A stretch of 17,464 nt of DNA from Clostridiaceae bacterium OM02-2AC (GTDB taxonomy: Bacteria > Bacillota_I > Bacilli_A > Erysipelotrichales > Erysipelotrichaceae). Positions within the stretch are counted from its first letter, which is position 1. Every line of letters starts with the position of its first letter. Where the stretch lies: the NCBI GenBank assembly GCA_003481775.1, contig QULU01000057.1, positions 1 to 17,464 of the forward strand. The letters run 5' to 3'. A program made the translations under genes and the position numbers. Of the stretch, positions 6,348 to 13,454 are shown in pieces. A model generated the notes under the pieces. The model had not been told where the DNA came from, ran no database searches, and saw nothing but the letters and a program-made list of their open reading frames with translations.

Positions 6348-8207
6348 ATGGTTGATGTTATCGTAATTGGCGGGGGTCATGCAGGGGTTGAGGCTGCGCT
6401 GGCCTGTGCCCGCTTAAAGAAAACGACAATTCTCTACTCCATGCATATTGACATGATTGCGTCTATGCCATGCAATCCAAGTGTTGGAGGTCCGGCAAAG
6501 GGAATCGTCGTAAGAGAGATCGACGCACTCGGCGGTGAAATGGGAAGGGCTGCTGATGCGACTGCGTTACAGTTTAAAATGCTGAACACAACAAAGGGAC
6601 CGGGTGTTCAGTGTCTTCGTGTGCAATCGGATAAGCTGGCATACAAGCGCTATATGCAAAACAAGCTCCTGCAGCAGGAGCATTTGGAACTACGCGAGAT
6701 GTGTGTGGAAGAGGTGCTGGCAAAGGATGGCAGAATCAGTGGTGTACGCCAAAAGGATGGAACCGTTGTAAATTGCCGTGCTTTGATTATGACAACAGGT
6801 ACGTTTATGAGCAGTGCAGTTCTGGTGGGACATACCTCTACGCTAAGCGGTCCGGAGGATGAGCCGACAACGGAGAATCTGTCACAGAGTCTTCGGAATC
6901 TGGGCATTGAAACCTTCCGATTAAAAACCGGAACACCTGCCCGTGTGCGAACAGCATCCATCGATTTTTCAAAAACCGCCATACAGCCGGGAACGGAAGA
7001 ATTCATCTGTTTCTCTGAGGATACAAAGAAAATTCGTCCGTTTGATCAACAGGCTGTCTGTTATCTTACCTATACAACCGCAAAGACGCATGATATCATC
7101 AATAGCAATCTGGAGCGCTCTGCCATGTATTCCGGGCTGGTAAAGGGGGTAGGTCCCCGATATTGTCCAAGTATTGAGGATAAGCTGGTGCGATTCGCAG
7201 ATAAGGAGCGTCATCAGATTTTTCTGGAGCCGGAAAGTGAGGAGCTGGATACCACCTACGTACAGGGCTTCTCCACCTCTATGCCGCACGATGTGCAGGA
7301 GGCTATGCTGCATTCGCTGCCGGGATTGGAAAACTGCAGTATTGAAAAATATGCCTATGCGATTGAATATGATGCCATAGACCCGCTGCAATGCAAGCCG
7401 ACGCTGGAAAATAAAATCATAGAAAATCTATATACAGCCGGGCAGATCAACGGTACCAGCGGATATGAGGAGGCTGCGGCACAGGGGCTGATGGCCGGAA
7501 TCAATGCAGCTCGCAAGCTGGATCACAGGGAGCCTTTGATCCTGCATCGTGACGAAGCCTATATCGGTGTCATGATTGACGATCTGGTAACGAAGGGTAC
7601 AAAAGAGCCATACCGCCTGCTTACTTCCCGTGCGGAATACCGGCTGCTGCTGCGTCATGATAATGCAGATGCAAGACTGAGCGAATACGGACATGAAATA
7701 GGTCTGCTGAGTGATGAGCGCTATGCGCGTTTTCAAAAGAAAATGCAGGATATCGAGGACATGATTTCTTATCTTTCAGGTGTCCGGTTTACGCCAAAAT
7801 CAACAGTCAACGCCTTGCTGGAACGGCTTGGGCTGGATGTATTGAAGGAGGGAATCAGCGCTGCCGAGCTTCTGAAGCGTCCGGGAATCACCATCGCTCT
7901 TTTGCAGCCATATCTGGAATACGCATGCGATCCTGCGATCGCAAAGCTTGCGGAAATTGAGATTCGCTATGAGGGGTACATAAAAAAAGCCAAGCGGGAT
8001 GCGGAGCATCTGCGGGCGATGGACAAGGTAAGGCTGCCCGAGCAGTTTGACTATGCCCAGGTGGTGAATCTGTCATTGGAGGCAAGACAGAAGCTGAATA
8101 AGGTTCAGCCTTTGACGATGGGGCAGGCATCCCGTATTTCCGGAGTAAATCCTGCGGATATTGCTGTCCTTGCCGTATTTATGGAGCAGCTGAAGAGAAC
8201 CTCATAA
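6348..8207 (+). CDS. mnmG: tRNA uridine-5-carboxymethylaminomethyl modification enzyme MnmG (GidA)
   Basis: MnmG works with the GTPase MnmE to add a carboxymethylaminomethyl (or aminomethyl) group to the wobble uridine of certain tRNAs, using FAD and methylenetetrahydrofolate. The 619-residue product fits the family. It begins with the FAD-binding VIGGGHAGVEAA (residues 6-17). The family signature around C42 (SMPCNPSVGGPAKG) and the second conserved Cys in GPRYCPSIEDK correspond to the two functional cysteines known in E. coli MnmG. The C-terminal helical domain ends LTMGQASRISGVNPADIAVL, which binds MnmE and tRNA. The ATG at 6348 is chosen because the GGxGxxG strand begins right after it and GGAAAGG lies seven bases upstream. 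In many Firmicutes mnmE is the upstream neighbour; here that place is taken by the zinc-ribbon gene. A strong terminator follows. Confidence 0.97.
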   Translation: MVDVIVIGGGHAGVEAALACARLKKTTILYSMHIDMIASMPCNPSVGGPAKGIVVREIDALGGEMGRAADATALQFKMLNTTKGPGVQCLRVQSDKLAYKRYMQNKLLQQEHLELREMCVEEVLAKDGRISGVRQKDGTVVNCRALIMTTGTFMSSAVLVGHTSTLSGPEDEPTTENLSQSLRNLGIETFRLKTGTPARVRTASIDFSKTAIQPGTEEFICFSEDTKKIRPFDQQAVCYLTYTTAKTHDIINSNLERSAMYSGLVKGVGPRYCPSIEDKLVRFADKERHQIFLEPESEELDTTYVQGFSTSMPHDVQEAMLHSLPGLENCSIEKYAYAIEYDAIDPLQCKPTLENKIIENLYTAGQINGTSGYEEAAAQGLMAGINAARKLDHREPLILHRDEAYIGVMIDDLVTKGTKEPYRLLTSRAEYRLLLRHDNADARLSEYGHEIGLLSDERYARFQKKMQDIEDMISYLSGVRFTPKSTVNALLERLGLDVLKEGISAAELLKRPGITIALLQPYLEYACDPAIAKLAEIEIRYEGYIKKAKRDAEHLRAMDKVRLPEQFDYAQVVNLSLEARQKLNKVQPLTMGQASRISGVNPADIAVLAVFMEQLKRTS

Positions 8208-8242
8208 ACAGCATAAAACAATAAATAGCTTATACATATTGA

Positions 8243-8302
8243 AAAACGATTTTCCAGTGAACGGTGCTGTTGGTACCTGTTTGCAGGAGGATCGTTTTTT
8301 TT
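8243..8302 (+). terminator. Terminator of mnmG, possibly bidirectional
   Basis: AAAACGATTTTCC (8243-8255) pairs with GGAGGATCGTTTT (8286-8298) over 13 positions including two G-U pairs, and the T run reaches 8302. On the minus strand the same stem ends in ATCGTTTTTC, so it could also stop readthrough from the convergent regulator gene, although that gene ends about 310 bases away. Confidence 0.85.
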
Positions 8303-8611
8303 GTAAGTTGAGCATAATCGGTAAGCTGGCTTTTTTATCATATACTACAGGTGTTTTGTCCTGCTTTCTCAACAGTCCTTCTGTGCGGTATTCCTTTCTT
8401 TTCCAGACCGTAGAAAAAGAAGAATCCACGTTGTCGAAAAGACAGACCGTTTGAATTCTTCCAGTTTATGTATGGATTCCATAGGTTAAGTAATGTCTTT
8501 TTGCGTTTCACGGCGAGTGAACAACACACGGTAAATCCAGCTTTTTATTCTAATAAATAACACGATGGATATAGCACAGCTTCTTTATCGTATATACAAG
8601 CCTTTAAGAAG
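8303..8611. other. Convergent intergenic region
   Basis: I see no gene. Frames of 60-80 codons on both strands lack ribosome sites and family features. AGCTTCTT (8578-8585) and AAGAAGCT (8606-8613) form an 8-bp inverted repeat overlapping the regulator stop codon, with no U-tract on the minus strand, so it is at best a weak terminator or 3'-end stabilising stem. Confidence 0.4.
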
Positions 8612-9457
8612 CTAAGGAATTCTGGTTGTGTTGACAATTCTTCGGATCCGGTTGAAATACTCCGGATCATTATCCTCCTTGATTGCATACAGCGTAAATA
8701 GGGTATCCATCAGCATCAGCTGGGAAACACTGGAGGAAATTGCCTCCGGCCGAAATTTTGTTTCCTCTGAAATAGAGAATAGAAAAACATCACTTTTTCT
8801 GGCAAGGGGAGATGCTGCGTTGCTGGTAATGGATATGATGGGAACACCGCGCTCCTTCAGTATATCCACTATACGCAAAATATCCTTATTTCTTCCGGTA
8901 TGCGATACAATCAGCGCACAATCCTTCTCACTGAGCCTTCCCGCATACATCAGCTGCATATGAAAATCCAGTGAAAACTGGCAGTTTAAGGAGGTACGCA
9001 GAAACCGCTGATAGGCACTGTGTACAATGACAGAGGATGCTCCCATTCCAAACAGCCCGCAGGCTTCCGCTCTTCCAAGCAGGTGAACTGCCTGATCAAG
9101 GGAATCCTGATTCAATACTGCCATTGTTGAGGAAAGCGAAGTAATACCGCTTTGAAAGGTAGCCTTTGCGATATTCATCGTTGTATCGTTCTCATCAATG
9201 GAAGCGAAAAACGATTCGCTCTGATGATCAAATGGTTCACTCAGCTGCAACCGCATTTCCTGATAATTGCTGTAGCCGACCTTTTTGGTAAATCGGGAGA
9301 TAGCGGACATGGATACGTCGATATCCTCGGCCAGCTCCTGAATCGATAAATGCCGGGCAGTCGCCGCATGCTCCAGCAGATAATCTGCTATTTTTTTCTC
9401 CGTTTTGCTCAGACCGTAATAATGCCCCTTCACCCGTCCTGCAAATTCCATACTCAT
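8612..9457 (-). CDS. RpiR-family transcriptional regulator (HTH_6 plus SIS domain)
   Basis: The 281-residue protein has the standard two-domain RpiR build. An N-terminal helix-turn-helix lies at about residues 38-60 (SIQELAEDIDVSMSAISRFTKKVG). A C-terminal SIS sugar-phosphate-binding fold lies at about 123-255, with GMGASS (137-142), SHTGRNKD (185-192) and SNAASPLA (212-219) as the phosphosugar-binding segments. Such regulators sense the phosphorylated product of the pathway they control. Here it is divergent from a PTS/sugar-acid operon, so its likely effector is a PTS product such as 6-phosphogluconate or a related 2-keto acid phosphate; that is inference. The ATG at 9457 follows GGGGTG at five bases; an ATG two codons on is possible. 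Its promoter lies inside an inverted repeat, suggesting autoregulation. Whether it represses or activates cannot be read from sequence. Confidence 0.92.
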   Translation of the reverse strand: MSMEFAGRVKGHYYGLSKTEKKIADYLLEHAATARHLSIQELAEDIDVSMSAISRFTKKVGYSNYQEMRLQLSEPFDHQSESFFASIDENDTTMNIAKATFQSGITSLSSTMAVLNQDSLDQAVHLLGRAEACGLFGMGASSVIVHSAYQRFLRTSLNCQFSLDFHMQLMYAGRLSEKDCALIVSHTGRNKDILRIVDILKERGVPIISITSNAASPLARKSDVFLFSISEETKFRPEAISSSVSQLMLMDTLFTLYAIKEDNDPEYFNRIRRIVNTTRIP

Positions 9458-9469
9458 AGATACACCCCG

Positions 9470-9512
9470 TTTCTGTTACCTATATTATAACAGAAATCGC
9501 AAAAGAGATGAG
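9470..9512 (-). promoter_or_regulatory. Extended -10 promoter of the regulator gene, covered by an inverted repeat
   Basis: On the minus strand TGTTATAAT (9492-9484) is a consensus extended -10; the -35 is poor, as is usual for that class. A perfect 9-bp inverted repeat, TTTCTGTTA (9470-9478) and TAACAGAAA (9488-9496) with a nine-base spacer, covers the -10 and the expected start site. A protein bound there would block RNA polymerase, so autoregulation or control by another factor is likely. The arms differ from the TTGnAAAT palindromes elsewhere in this region and share only the GAAA core. Confidence 0.65.
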
Positions 9513-9517
9513 TGAAT

Positions 9518-9554
9518 TTGGAAATTTTTTTCAGCTATTGAAAATTTATTTTAA
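9518..9554. promoter_or_regulatory. Two candidate RpiR operators upstream of the regulator gene
   Basis: TTGGAAATTTTTTTCAG (9518-9534) agrees with the palindrome TTGnAAATnATTTnCAA at all but two fixed positions. TTGAAAATTTATTTTAA (9538-9554) agrees less well but keeps the left half-site. Their centres are 20 bp apart, about two helical turns, and the first lies just upstream of the -35 region of the regulator gene. Confidence 0.45.
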
Positions 9555-9675
9555 TTTTAAATTATATATATGAAAATATTACCTAGCTGATATCCTCCCG
9601 TGTATTCCGAAATTCAATCGATTTGTGAAAATAAACGGCGTGATTTTTTTTCAACATAAATTAAAATAAGCGGAA

Positions 9676-9726
9676 TATAATGGGATATATGAAGCATTGA
9701 TTCCGAATGCTATCCTGCTTTTTTTT
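9676..9726 (+). terminator. Terminator-like hairpin next to a TATAAT box in the divergent region
   Basis: GCATT (9694-9698) pairs with AATGC (9706-9710). The stem can be extended across a bulge by GGATA (9683-9687) with TATCC (9711-9715), and eight T follow at 9719-9726. A TATAAT at 9676-9681 lies immediately upstream, with only a weak -35. The form is that of an intrinsic terminator pointing toward the operon but upstream of its main promoter. It may end an upstream transcript, give a very short RNA, or simply be an A/T-rich hairpin. Confidence 0.35.
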
Positions 9727-9759
9727 CATTCCCTTACGCAAATATAAACTTTTCATAAA

Positions 9760-9776
9760 TTGGAAATAATTTGCAA
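9760..9776. promoter_or_regulatory. Candidate RpiR operator O1
   Basis: TTGGAAATAATTTGCAA is a 17-bp palindrome, symmetrical at every pair except one (positions 4 and 14), centred at 9768, eight bases upstream of the -35 box of the operon. A related sequence, ATGGAAATTATTTTTAT at 9792-9808, is centred 32 bp further on, about three helical turns, and lies in the promoter spacer and -10. This spacing is what a dimer-of-dimers repressor would need. Confidence 0.55.
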
Positions 9777-9783
9777 AAATACA

Positions 9784-9811
9784 TTGACATTATGGAAATT
9801 ATTTTTATAAT
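9784..9811 (+). promoter_or_regulatory. Main promoter of the PTS/sugar-acid operon
   Basis: TTGACA (9784-9789), a 16-base spacer and TATAAT (9806-9811) match the sigma-A consensus perfectly in both boxes. Transcription should start near 9818, giving a leader of about 50 bases. The spacer contains the second GGAAAT-type operator half-site (9793-9804). Such a strong promoter with operators in and before it implies tight negative control. Confidence 0.85.
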
Positions 9812-9817
9812 AGATGG

Positions 9818-9831
9818 TGTAAGCGCTATCG
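9818..9831 (+). promoter_or_regulatory. cre-like CcpA site at the transcription start
   Basis: TGTAAGCGCTATCG matches the cre consensus TGTAANCGNTNACA at nine of eleven fixed positions, including the central CG. It sits on the expected start of transcription, the usual place for CcpA repression. A 7-bp direct repeat CGCAAGG (9830-9836 and 9848-9854) follows in the leader. Confidence 0.55.
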
Positions 9832-9869
9832 CAAGGTGGAAAGTGAGCGCAAGGAAAGGAGATGAAGGT

Positions 9870-10763
9870 ATGGAAACAGGCTTGATTGGTCTAGGAAGAA
9901 TGGGGCTTCATATCGCTATGAACATGCAAAGCAGCGGGCTTCGTGTATATGGGTATGACATACAGCAGGAGGCTAAGGGGCAGGCGGAAGAAAAAGGTAT
10001 ACCGGTGGCGCAATCTCTGCGGGAGCTGGTTGCAGCCTTGCAGCCTCCGCGAATCATCTGGCTGATGCTTCCGGCTGGAGACATAACCAAAAGCATGGTG
10101 CATCGGCTGTATGAGCTGCTGAAGGAAGGGGATTACGTTATCGACGGAGGGAATTCATTTTACAGGGATTCAATACGGAATTATGAATTTCTAAAAAAGA
10201 AAAACATACATTTCTATGATGCTGGAACCTCCGGTGGTATCCGTGGTGCACTTGAGGGGGCCAATTTTATGATTGGGGGTGAACGTGAGCACTTTTCAGT
10301 AATTGAAGAGCTGTTTAAAAGCATTGCCGCAGACCATGGCTATCTGTATGCCGGTGAGGTGGGAAGCGGTCATTATCTGAAAATGGTGCACAATGGAATT
10401 GAATACGGCATGATGCAGGCGATTGGGGAAGGGTTTGAGCTTTTGCAGCACAGCCCGTTTACCTATGATAATGCACAGGTCGCAGGGTTGTGGAATCACG
10501 GCTCCGTCATTCGCAGCTGGCTCATGGAGCTGGCAGAGGAGGCATTCAAGGAGGACGAACAGTTGGAAGCTGTAAAGGGAATCATGTATGCGTCCGGAGA
10601 AGGGCAATGGACAGTGGAGGAAGCAATGCGCTGCAACGTCAGCGTTCCGGTAATATCCACAGCCCTGATGATGCGCTATCGCTCGTTGTATGAGGATACC
10701 TTCACAGGGAAAGTAGTCGCATCACTGAGAAAGGGATTTGGCGGTCACAAAACCGCAGAATGA
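9870..10763 (+). CDS. gnd: 6-phosphogluconate dehydrogenase, short NAD-type (decarboxylating) family
   Basis: The family oxidises and decarboxylates 6-phosphogluconate to ribulose 5-phosphate. The 297-residue product is the short form, about 170 residues less than the E. coli Gnd type. Seen in order: Rossmann motif GLIGLGRMG (residues 4-12); Asp30 at the end of strand two (YGYD), predicting NAD rather than NADP; IDGGNS (91-96); the substrate motif DAGTSGGIRGALEG (117-130); the catalytic Lys171 with H174 and N175 in GHYLKMVHNGIEYG; and a helical C-terminal domain ending RKGFGGH. The ATG at 9870 follows AAGGAG; an upstream in-frame start at 9771 would place the promoter inside the gene and is rejected. 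It is the first gene of the operon, 25 bases before PTS IIC, which suggests that the PTS product is, or becomes, 6-phosphogluconate. A related 3-hydroxyacid dehydrogenase activity is possible. Confidence 0.9.
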   Translation: METGLIGLGRMGLHIAMNMQSSGLRVYGYDIQQEAKGQAEEKGIPVAQSLRELVAALQPPRIIWLMLPAGDITKSMVHRLYELLKEGDYVIDGGNSFYRDSIRNYEFLKKKNIHFYDAGTSGGIRGALEGANFMIGGEREHFSVIEELFKSIAADHGYLYAGEVGSGHYLKMVHNGIEYGMMQAIGEGFELLQHSPFTYDNAQVAGLWNHGSVIRSWLMELAEEAFKEDEQLEAVKGIMYASGEGQWTVEEAMRCNVSVPVISTALMMRYRSLYEDTFTGKVVASLRKGFGGHKTAE

Positions 10764-10788
10764 TGTACACGTTCAAGGAGGCAGAAAT

Positions 10789-11610
10789 ATGCAAATCACG
10801 ATTGTACAGGCAGTAGTTATTTCCATCTGGATCGGTCTGGTCATGTCACGCTCATTTTTGGGCGGCGCCACAACGACACTGCGCTTTACCCCGATGATGA
10901 CCGGGTTGATTGTCGGTCTTGTATTCGGCCGTGTAGCTGAAGCGATGATTATCACCGCAGCAATTCAGCTGATCTATATGGGCGTTTTTTCTCCGGGCGG
11001 TCAGATGCCCTCCGAGCCGGCCATCGCCGCAGCCATTGCTGTACCGGTGGCATTGCTTGGCGATATGAAACCGGAAGCGGCCATCGCCGTTGCTGTACCG
11101 GTTGGGCTGCTCGGTTCCTATCTGTACCAGTTCCGCTTCTTCGTCAACACCTTCGTCATGCAGAAATTCACGGATAAGTACGCAAAGAGTGCCAATGATA
11201 AAATGCTGACGATTTCGATCATATTCATTCCGATTCTGGTAGCCTTTCTGATTTTTGTTCCCTTTATGTTCATATCTCTTTATTATGGAGCACCGGTCAT
11301 TGCGGATATCGTACAATCCACATCCGGCAGCATCATCTTCCATATTTTGGAGGTGATCGGAGGTGGTCTTGCTTCCATCGGTATCGCTGTTACGATTTAT
11401 GTTATCGGAAAGAAGAACTATATCGCCTTCTTCCTGCTCGCCTATTTTGTGGCCGTCATACTGAAGAGTCTGAATATCACAATGATTACGTATGCAATCA
11501 TCGGTACCATCATCGCCTTTATCTTCGTTCTGTCCAAAACAGAGGCTGTGAGCATGTTCTCCATTTCCGGAAGCGCTCAGGCAGATAACGAGGAAGAGGA
11601 TGACTATTAG
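10789..11610 (+). CDS. PTS system mannose/fructose/sorbose-family IIC component
   Basis: IIC is one of the two membrane proteins that form the sugar channel of mannose-family PTS transporters. The 273-residue product is the normal size and has many hydrophobic segments. Family-typical stretches are the N-terminal ISIWIGLVMSRSFLGG, the GLVFGRVAEAMIITAAIQLIYMG region, and FSPGGQMPSEPAIAAAIAVP, where the substrate-path residues lie. Its C-terminus is short and acidic (DNEEEDDY). The ATG at 10789 follows AAGGAGG at seven bases; a longer in-frame start at 10738 overlaps the upstream gene and has no such site. Followed by IID, IIB and IIA as separate genes, in the order C-D-B-A. Substrate cannot be read from this protein. 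Confidence 0.95.
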   Translation: MQITIVQAVVISIWIGLVMSRSFLGGATTTLRFTPMMTGLIVGLVFGRVAEAMIITAAIQLIYMGVFSPGGQMPSEPAIAAAIAVPVALLGDMKPEAAIAVAVPVGLLGSYLYQFRFFVNTFVMQKFTDKYAKSANDKMLTISIIFIPILVAFLIFVPFMFISLYYGAPVIADIVQSTSGSIIFHILEVIGGGLASIGIAVTIYVIGKKNYIAFFLLAYFVAVILKSLNITMITYAIIGTIIAFIFVLSKTEAVSMFSISGSAQADNEEEDDY

Positions 11611-11639
11611 GATGAACTTATGGAAAGGTGGATACAATT

Positions 11640-12500
11640 ATGAGTGAAATGCTGCAGAAAAGCGTGAATCTGGAACCGGAAACAATAACGAAACGAGATG
11701 TCGGTCTTGCATGGCTGCGTTTCTATTTCGCCAATGAGATTCCGCATTCCTTTGATAAATATATTGCACCCTCTCTGATGTGGGCGCTGATGCCGATTCT
11801 GAAAAAGCTGTACAAGGACAAAAAGGATTTATCTGAGGCCTACCAGCGTCATCTGCTGTTCTTTAATACACAGATTTCATGGGGCGGAGGTACCATAACG
11901 GGAATCATGGCTTCCCTGGAGGCAGCCCGTGCGCAGGAGGTGTATATGGATACACCAGTCACAATCGACGATGATCTGATCTATAATACGAAGGCCGGTC
12001 TGATGGGAGCACTGGCAGGTATCGGAGATTCCATTGACTCCGGTACGATTCAATATATCTTTATTGCCATCGCATTGCCGTGGGCACAGCAGGGAAACGC
12101 AATCGGAGCCTTGTTTCCGTTCATCATGTTCTCTTTGTATCAGCTGGTTATCGGCTATTACTTCGCACAGCTGGGCTTCAAGCTGGGGCGTACAGCTGCC
12201 ACGGAAGTCGTTGGTACGAAGATGCAGATCATCATTGAAGCACTCTCAATTCTGGGACTGTTTATGATGGGAATTCTGGCTGCCAATTATGTCAAGGTAT
12301 CCTCTACGCTGGCCTTCACCCTATCCGGGAAGAAATTCGTAATTCAGGAAATTCTTGACGGTGTTATGCCGGGCATTTTGCCACTGCTGACTGTGGGACT
12401 GGTTTATTTCTATTTCACAAAAAAGGGCTTAAATGTCACAAAGGCGCTGCTTGGTCTGACCATCATTCTTGGCGTTCTGGCCGGCTTTGGCATTCTGTAA
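11640..12500 (+). CDS. PTS system mannose/fructose/sorbose-family IID component
   Basis: IID completes the membrane complex with IIC and is found only in mannose-family PTS. The 286-residue protein has the long N-terminal amphipathic part (about 1-95) with AYQRHLLFFNTQ, then the most conserved segment, YNTKAGLMGALAGIGDSIDSGT (split here as YNTKAGLMGALAG and IGDSIDSGT), and C-terminal membrane helices ending in a hydrophobic tail. The usual FFNTEP motif is FFNTQI here, a small departure. The ATG at 11640 is preceded at eight bases by AAAGGTGG; a GTG at 11628 lies inside that site and is unlikely. It follows IIC by 29 bases and precedes IIB by 19 bases. Confidence 0.95.
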   Translation: MSEMLQKSVNLEPETITKRDVGLAWLRFYFANEIPHSFDKYIAPSLMWALMPILKKLYKDKKDLSEAYQRHLLFFNTQISWGGGTITGIMASLEAARAQEVYMDTPVTIDDDLIYNTKAGLMGALAGIGDSIDSGTIQYIFIAIALPWAQQGNAIGALFPFIMFSLYQLVIGYYFAQLGFKLGRTAATEVVGTKMQIIIEALSILGLFMMGILAANYVKVSSTLAFTLSGKKFVIQEILDGVMPGILPLLTVGLVYFYFTKKGLNVTKALLGLTIILGVLAGFGIL

Positions 12501-12519
12501 CAGATAAGGAGGAACCGCT

Positions 12520-13026
12520 ATGGGTAAGGTAGTATTAGCACGCGTAGATGCACGACTGATTCACGGACAGGTTATGACGAGCCTGTCGAAATCCGCAGGG
12601 GCAACTGCGATATTTGTCGCAGATGATCCATCGGCACACGATCCGTTTACAAAGAATATCATTCTCGGGGCAGGCTCACGCACCGGCTTGAAGGTACGGG
12701 TGTTAAAGGAGGATGGCGCTGTACGGTATTGGAATGACCGGCAGTACGATGACTATCATGTCATTCTTCTGACCAAGAGCATTGAGGTAATGGCGGATAT
12801 CATTCGAGGCGGTGTACTGATGAAAGAGCTGAATCTTGGCGGTATTCCACAGAAGCCAGGGTTGACCTCAATCATTAAGGAGGTCGCAATTAACAAGGAG
12901 CAGCTAAAGATATTGCAGGAGCTGGAAAAAGACTATGGTATCGACGTGTACTTTCAGGCAATTCCATCCTCACGCCGGATATCCCTGAAGGAGGCTGCAC
13001 GTCTGTTTGAGGAGCATTCCGCATGA
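12520..13026 (+). CDS. PTS system mannose/fructose/sorbose-family IIB component
   Basis: IIB is the cytoplasmic phosphocarrier that passes phosphate from IIA to the incoming substrate. The 168-residue single-domain protein has the active-site His15 in the family motif RVDARLIHGQV. Mannose-family IIB uses His rather than the Cys of other PTS families. Other expected segments are the early VADDPSAHDPFTKNIILG and the later ELNLGGIPQKPG. AAGGAGG lies seven bases before the ATG. Its last four bases overlap the IIA start (ATGA), so the two phosphocarriers are translationally coupled. Confidence 0.95.
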   Translation: MGKVVLARVDARLIHGQVMTSLSKSAGATAIFVADDPSAHDPFTKNIILGAGSRTGLKVRVLKEDGAVRYWNDRQYDDYHVILLTKSIEVMADIIRGGVLMKELNLGGIPQKPGLTSIIKEVAINKEQLKILQELEKDYGIDVYFQAIPSSRRISLKEAARLFEEHSA

Positions 13027-13454
13027 TTGGGATGCTGCTGATCAGCCATGGAGGAATGGCGGAAGGAATGCTAGACAGCATGGAGCTGATTATGGGAAGC
13101 TGTGAACAGATGCACACGGTTTCGCTTTGCGCAGGTGAGGATTTTGAGAGCTTTCGTACAAAGGTAATGGATGCCATACGATTGCTGGACAGTGGTGATG
13201 GTGTACTGGTATTTGTCGATCTTTACGGGGCTTCTCCGTTTAATGCAGCTGTATATGCGGCTGCCCGTATGGCGCAGGAGGGAAGAAATGTTCGTGTGCT
13301 TGCCGGTATGAATCTGGCCATGCTGCTGGAAACAGCGGCAATGCGGATATCCTCCTCCTTGCAGGAGCTTGTTGCGATTGCGGGTGCCGCAGGCCGGGAT
13401 GGCATCAGTGAGCCAGTGGTGGTGAAGGAAGAAGAAAACGAGGAGGACTACTGA
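13023..13454 (+). CDS. PTS system mannose/fructose-family IIA component
   Basis: IIA receives phosphate from HPr. The 143-residue protein starts MIGMLLISHGGMAEGM, where His9 is the phosphorylated residue, and contains the family motif VFVDLYGASPFNAA and a C-terminal part with GMNLAMLLE. The ATG overlaps the IIB stop and has a GAGGAG site eight bases upstream inside IIB. The C-terminus is acidic (EEENEEDY). Separate IIA and IIB genes, rather than an IIAB fusion like E. coli ManX, are common in Firmicutes. Its stop overlaps the next ATG by one base, so the hydroxyacid dehydrogenase is coupled to it. Confidence 0.95.
   Translation: MIGMLLISHGGMAEGMLDSMELIMGSCEQMHTVSLCAGEDFESFRTKVMDAIRLLDSGDGVLVFVDLYGASPFNAAVYAAARMAQEGRNVRVLAGMNLAMLLETAAMRISSSLQELVAIAGAAGRDGISEPVVVKEEENEEDY

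Noticed and set aside
8239..8454. 71-codon frame after mnmG
   Set aside because: It starts inside the terminator stem and has no ribosome site or recognisable features.
9771..9869. 33-residue N-terminal extension of the Gnd-like protein
   Set aside because: It would contain the consensus promoter and cre-like site, and the Rossmann motif begins right after the ATG at 9870, which has a proper ribosome site.
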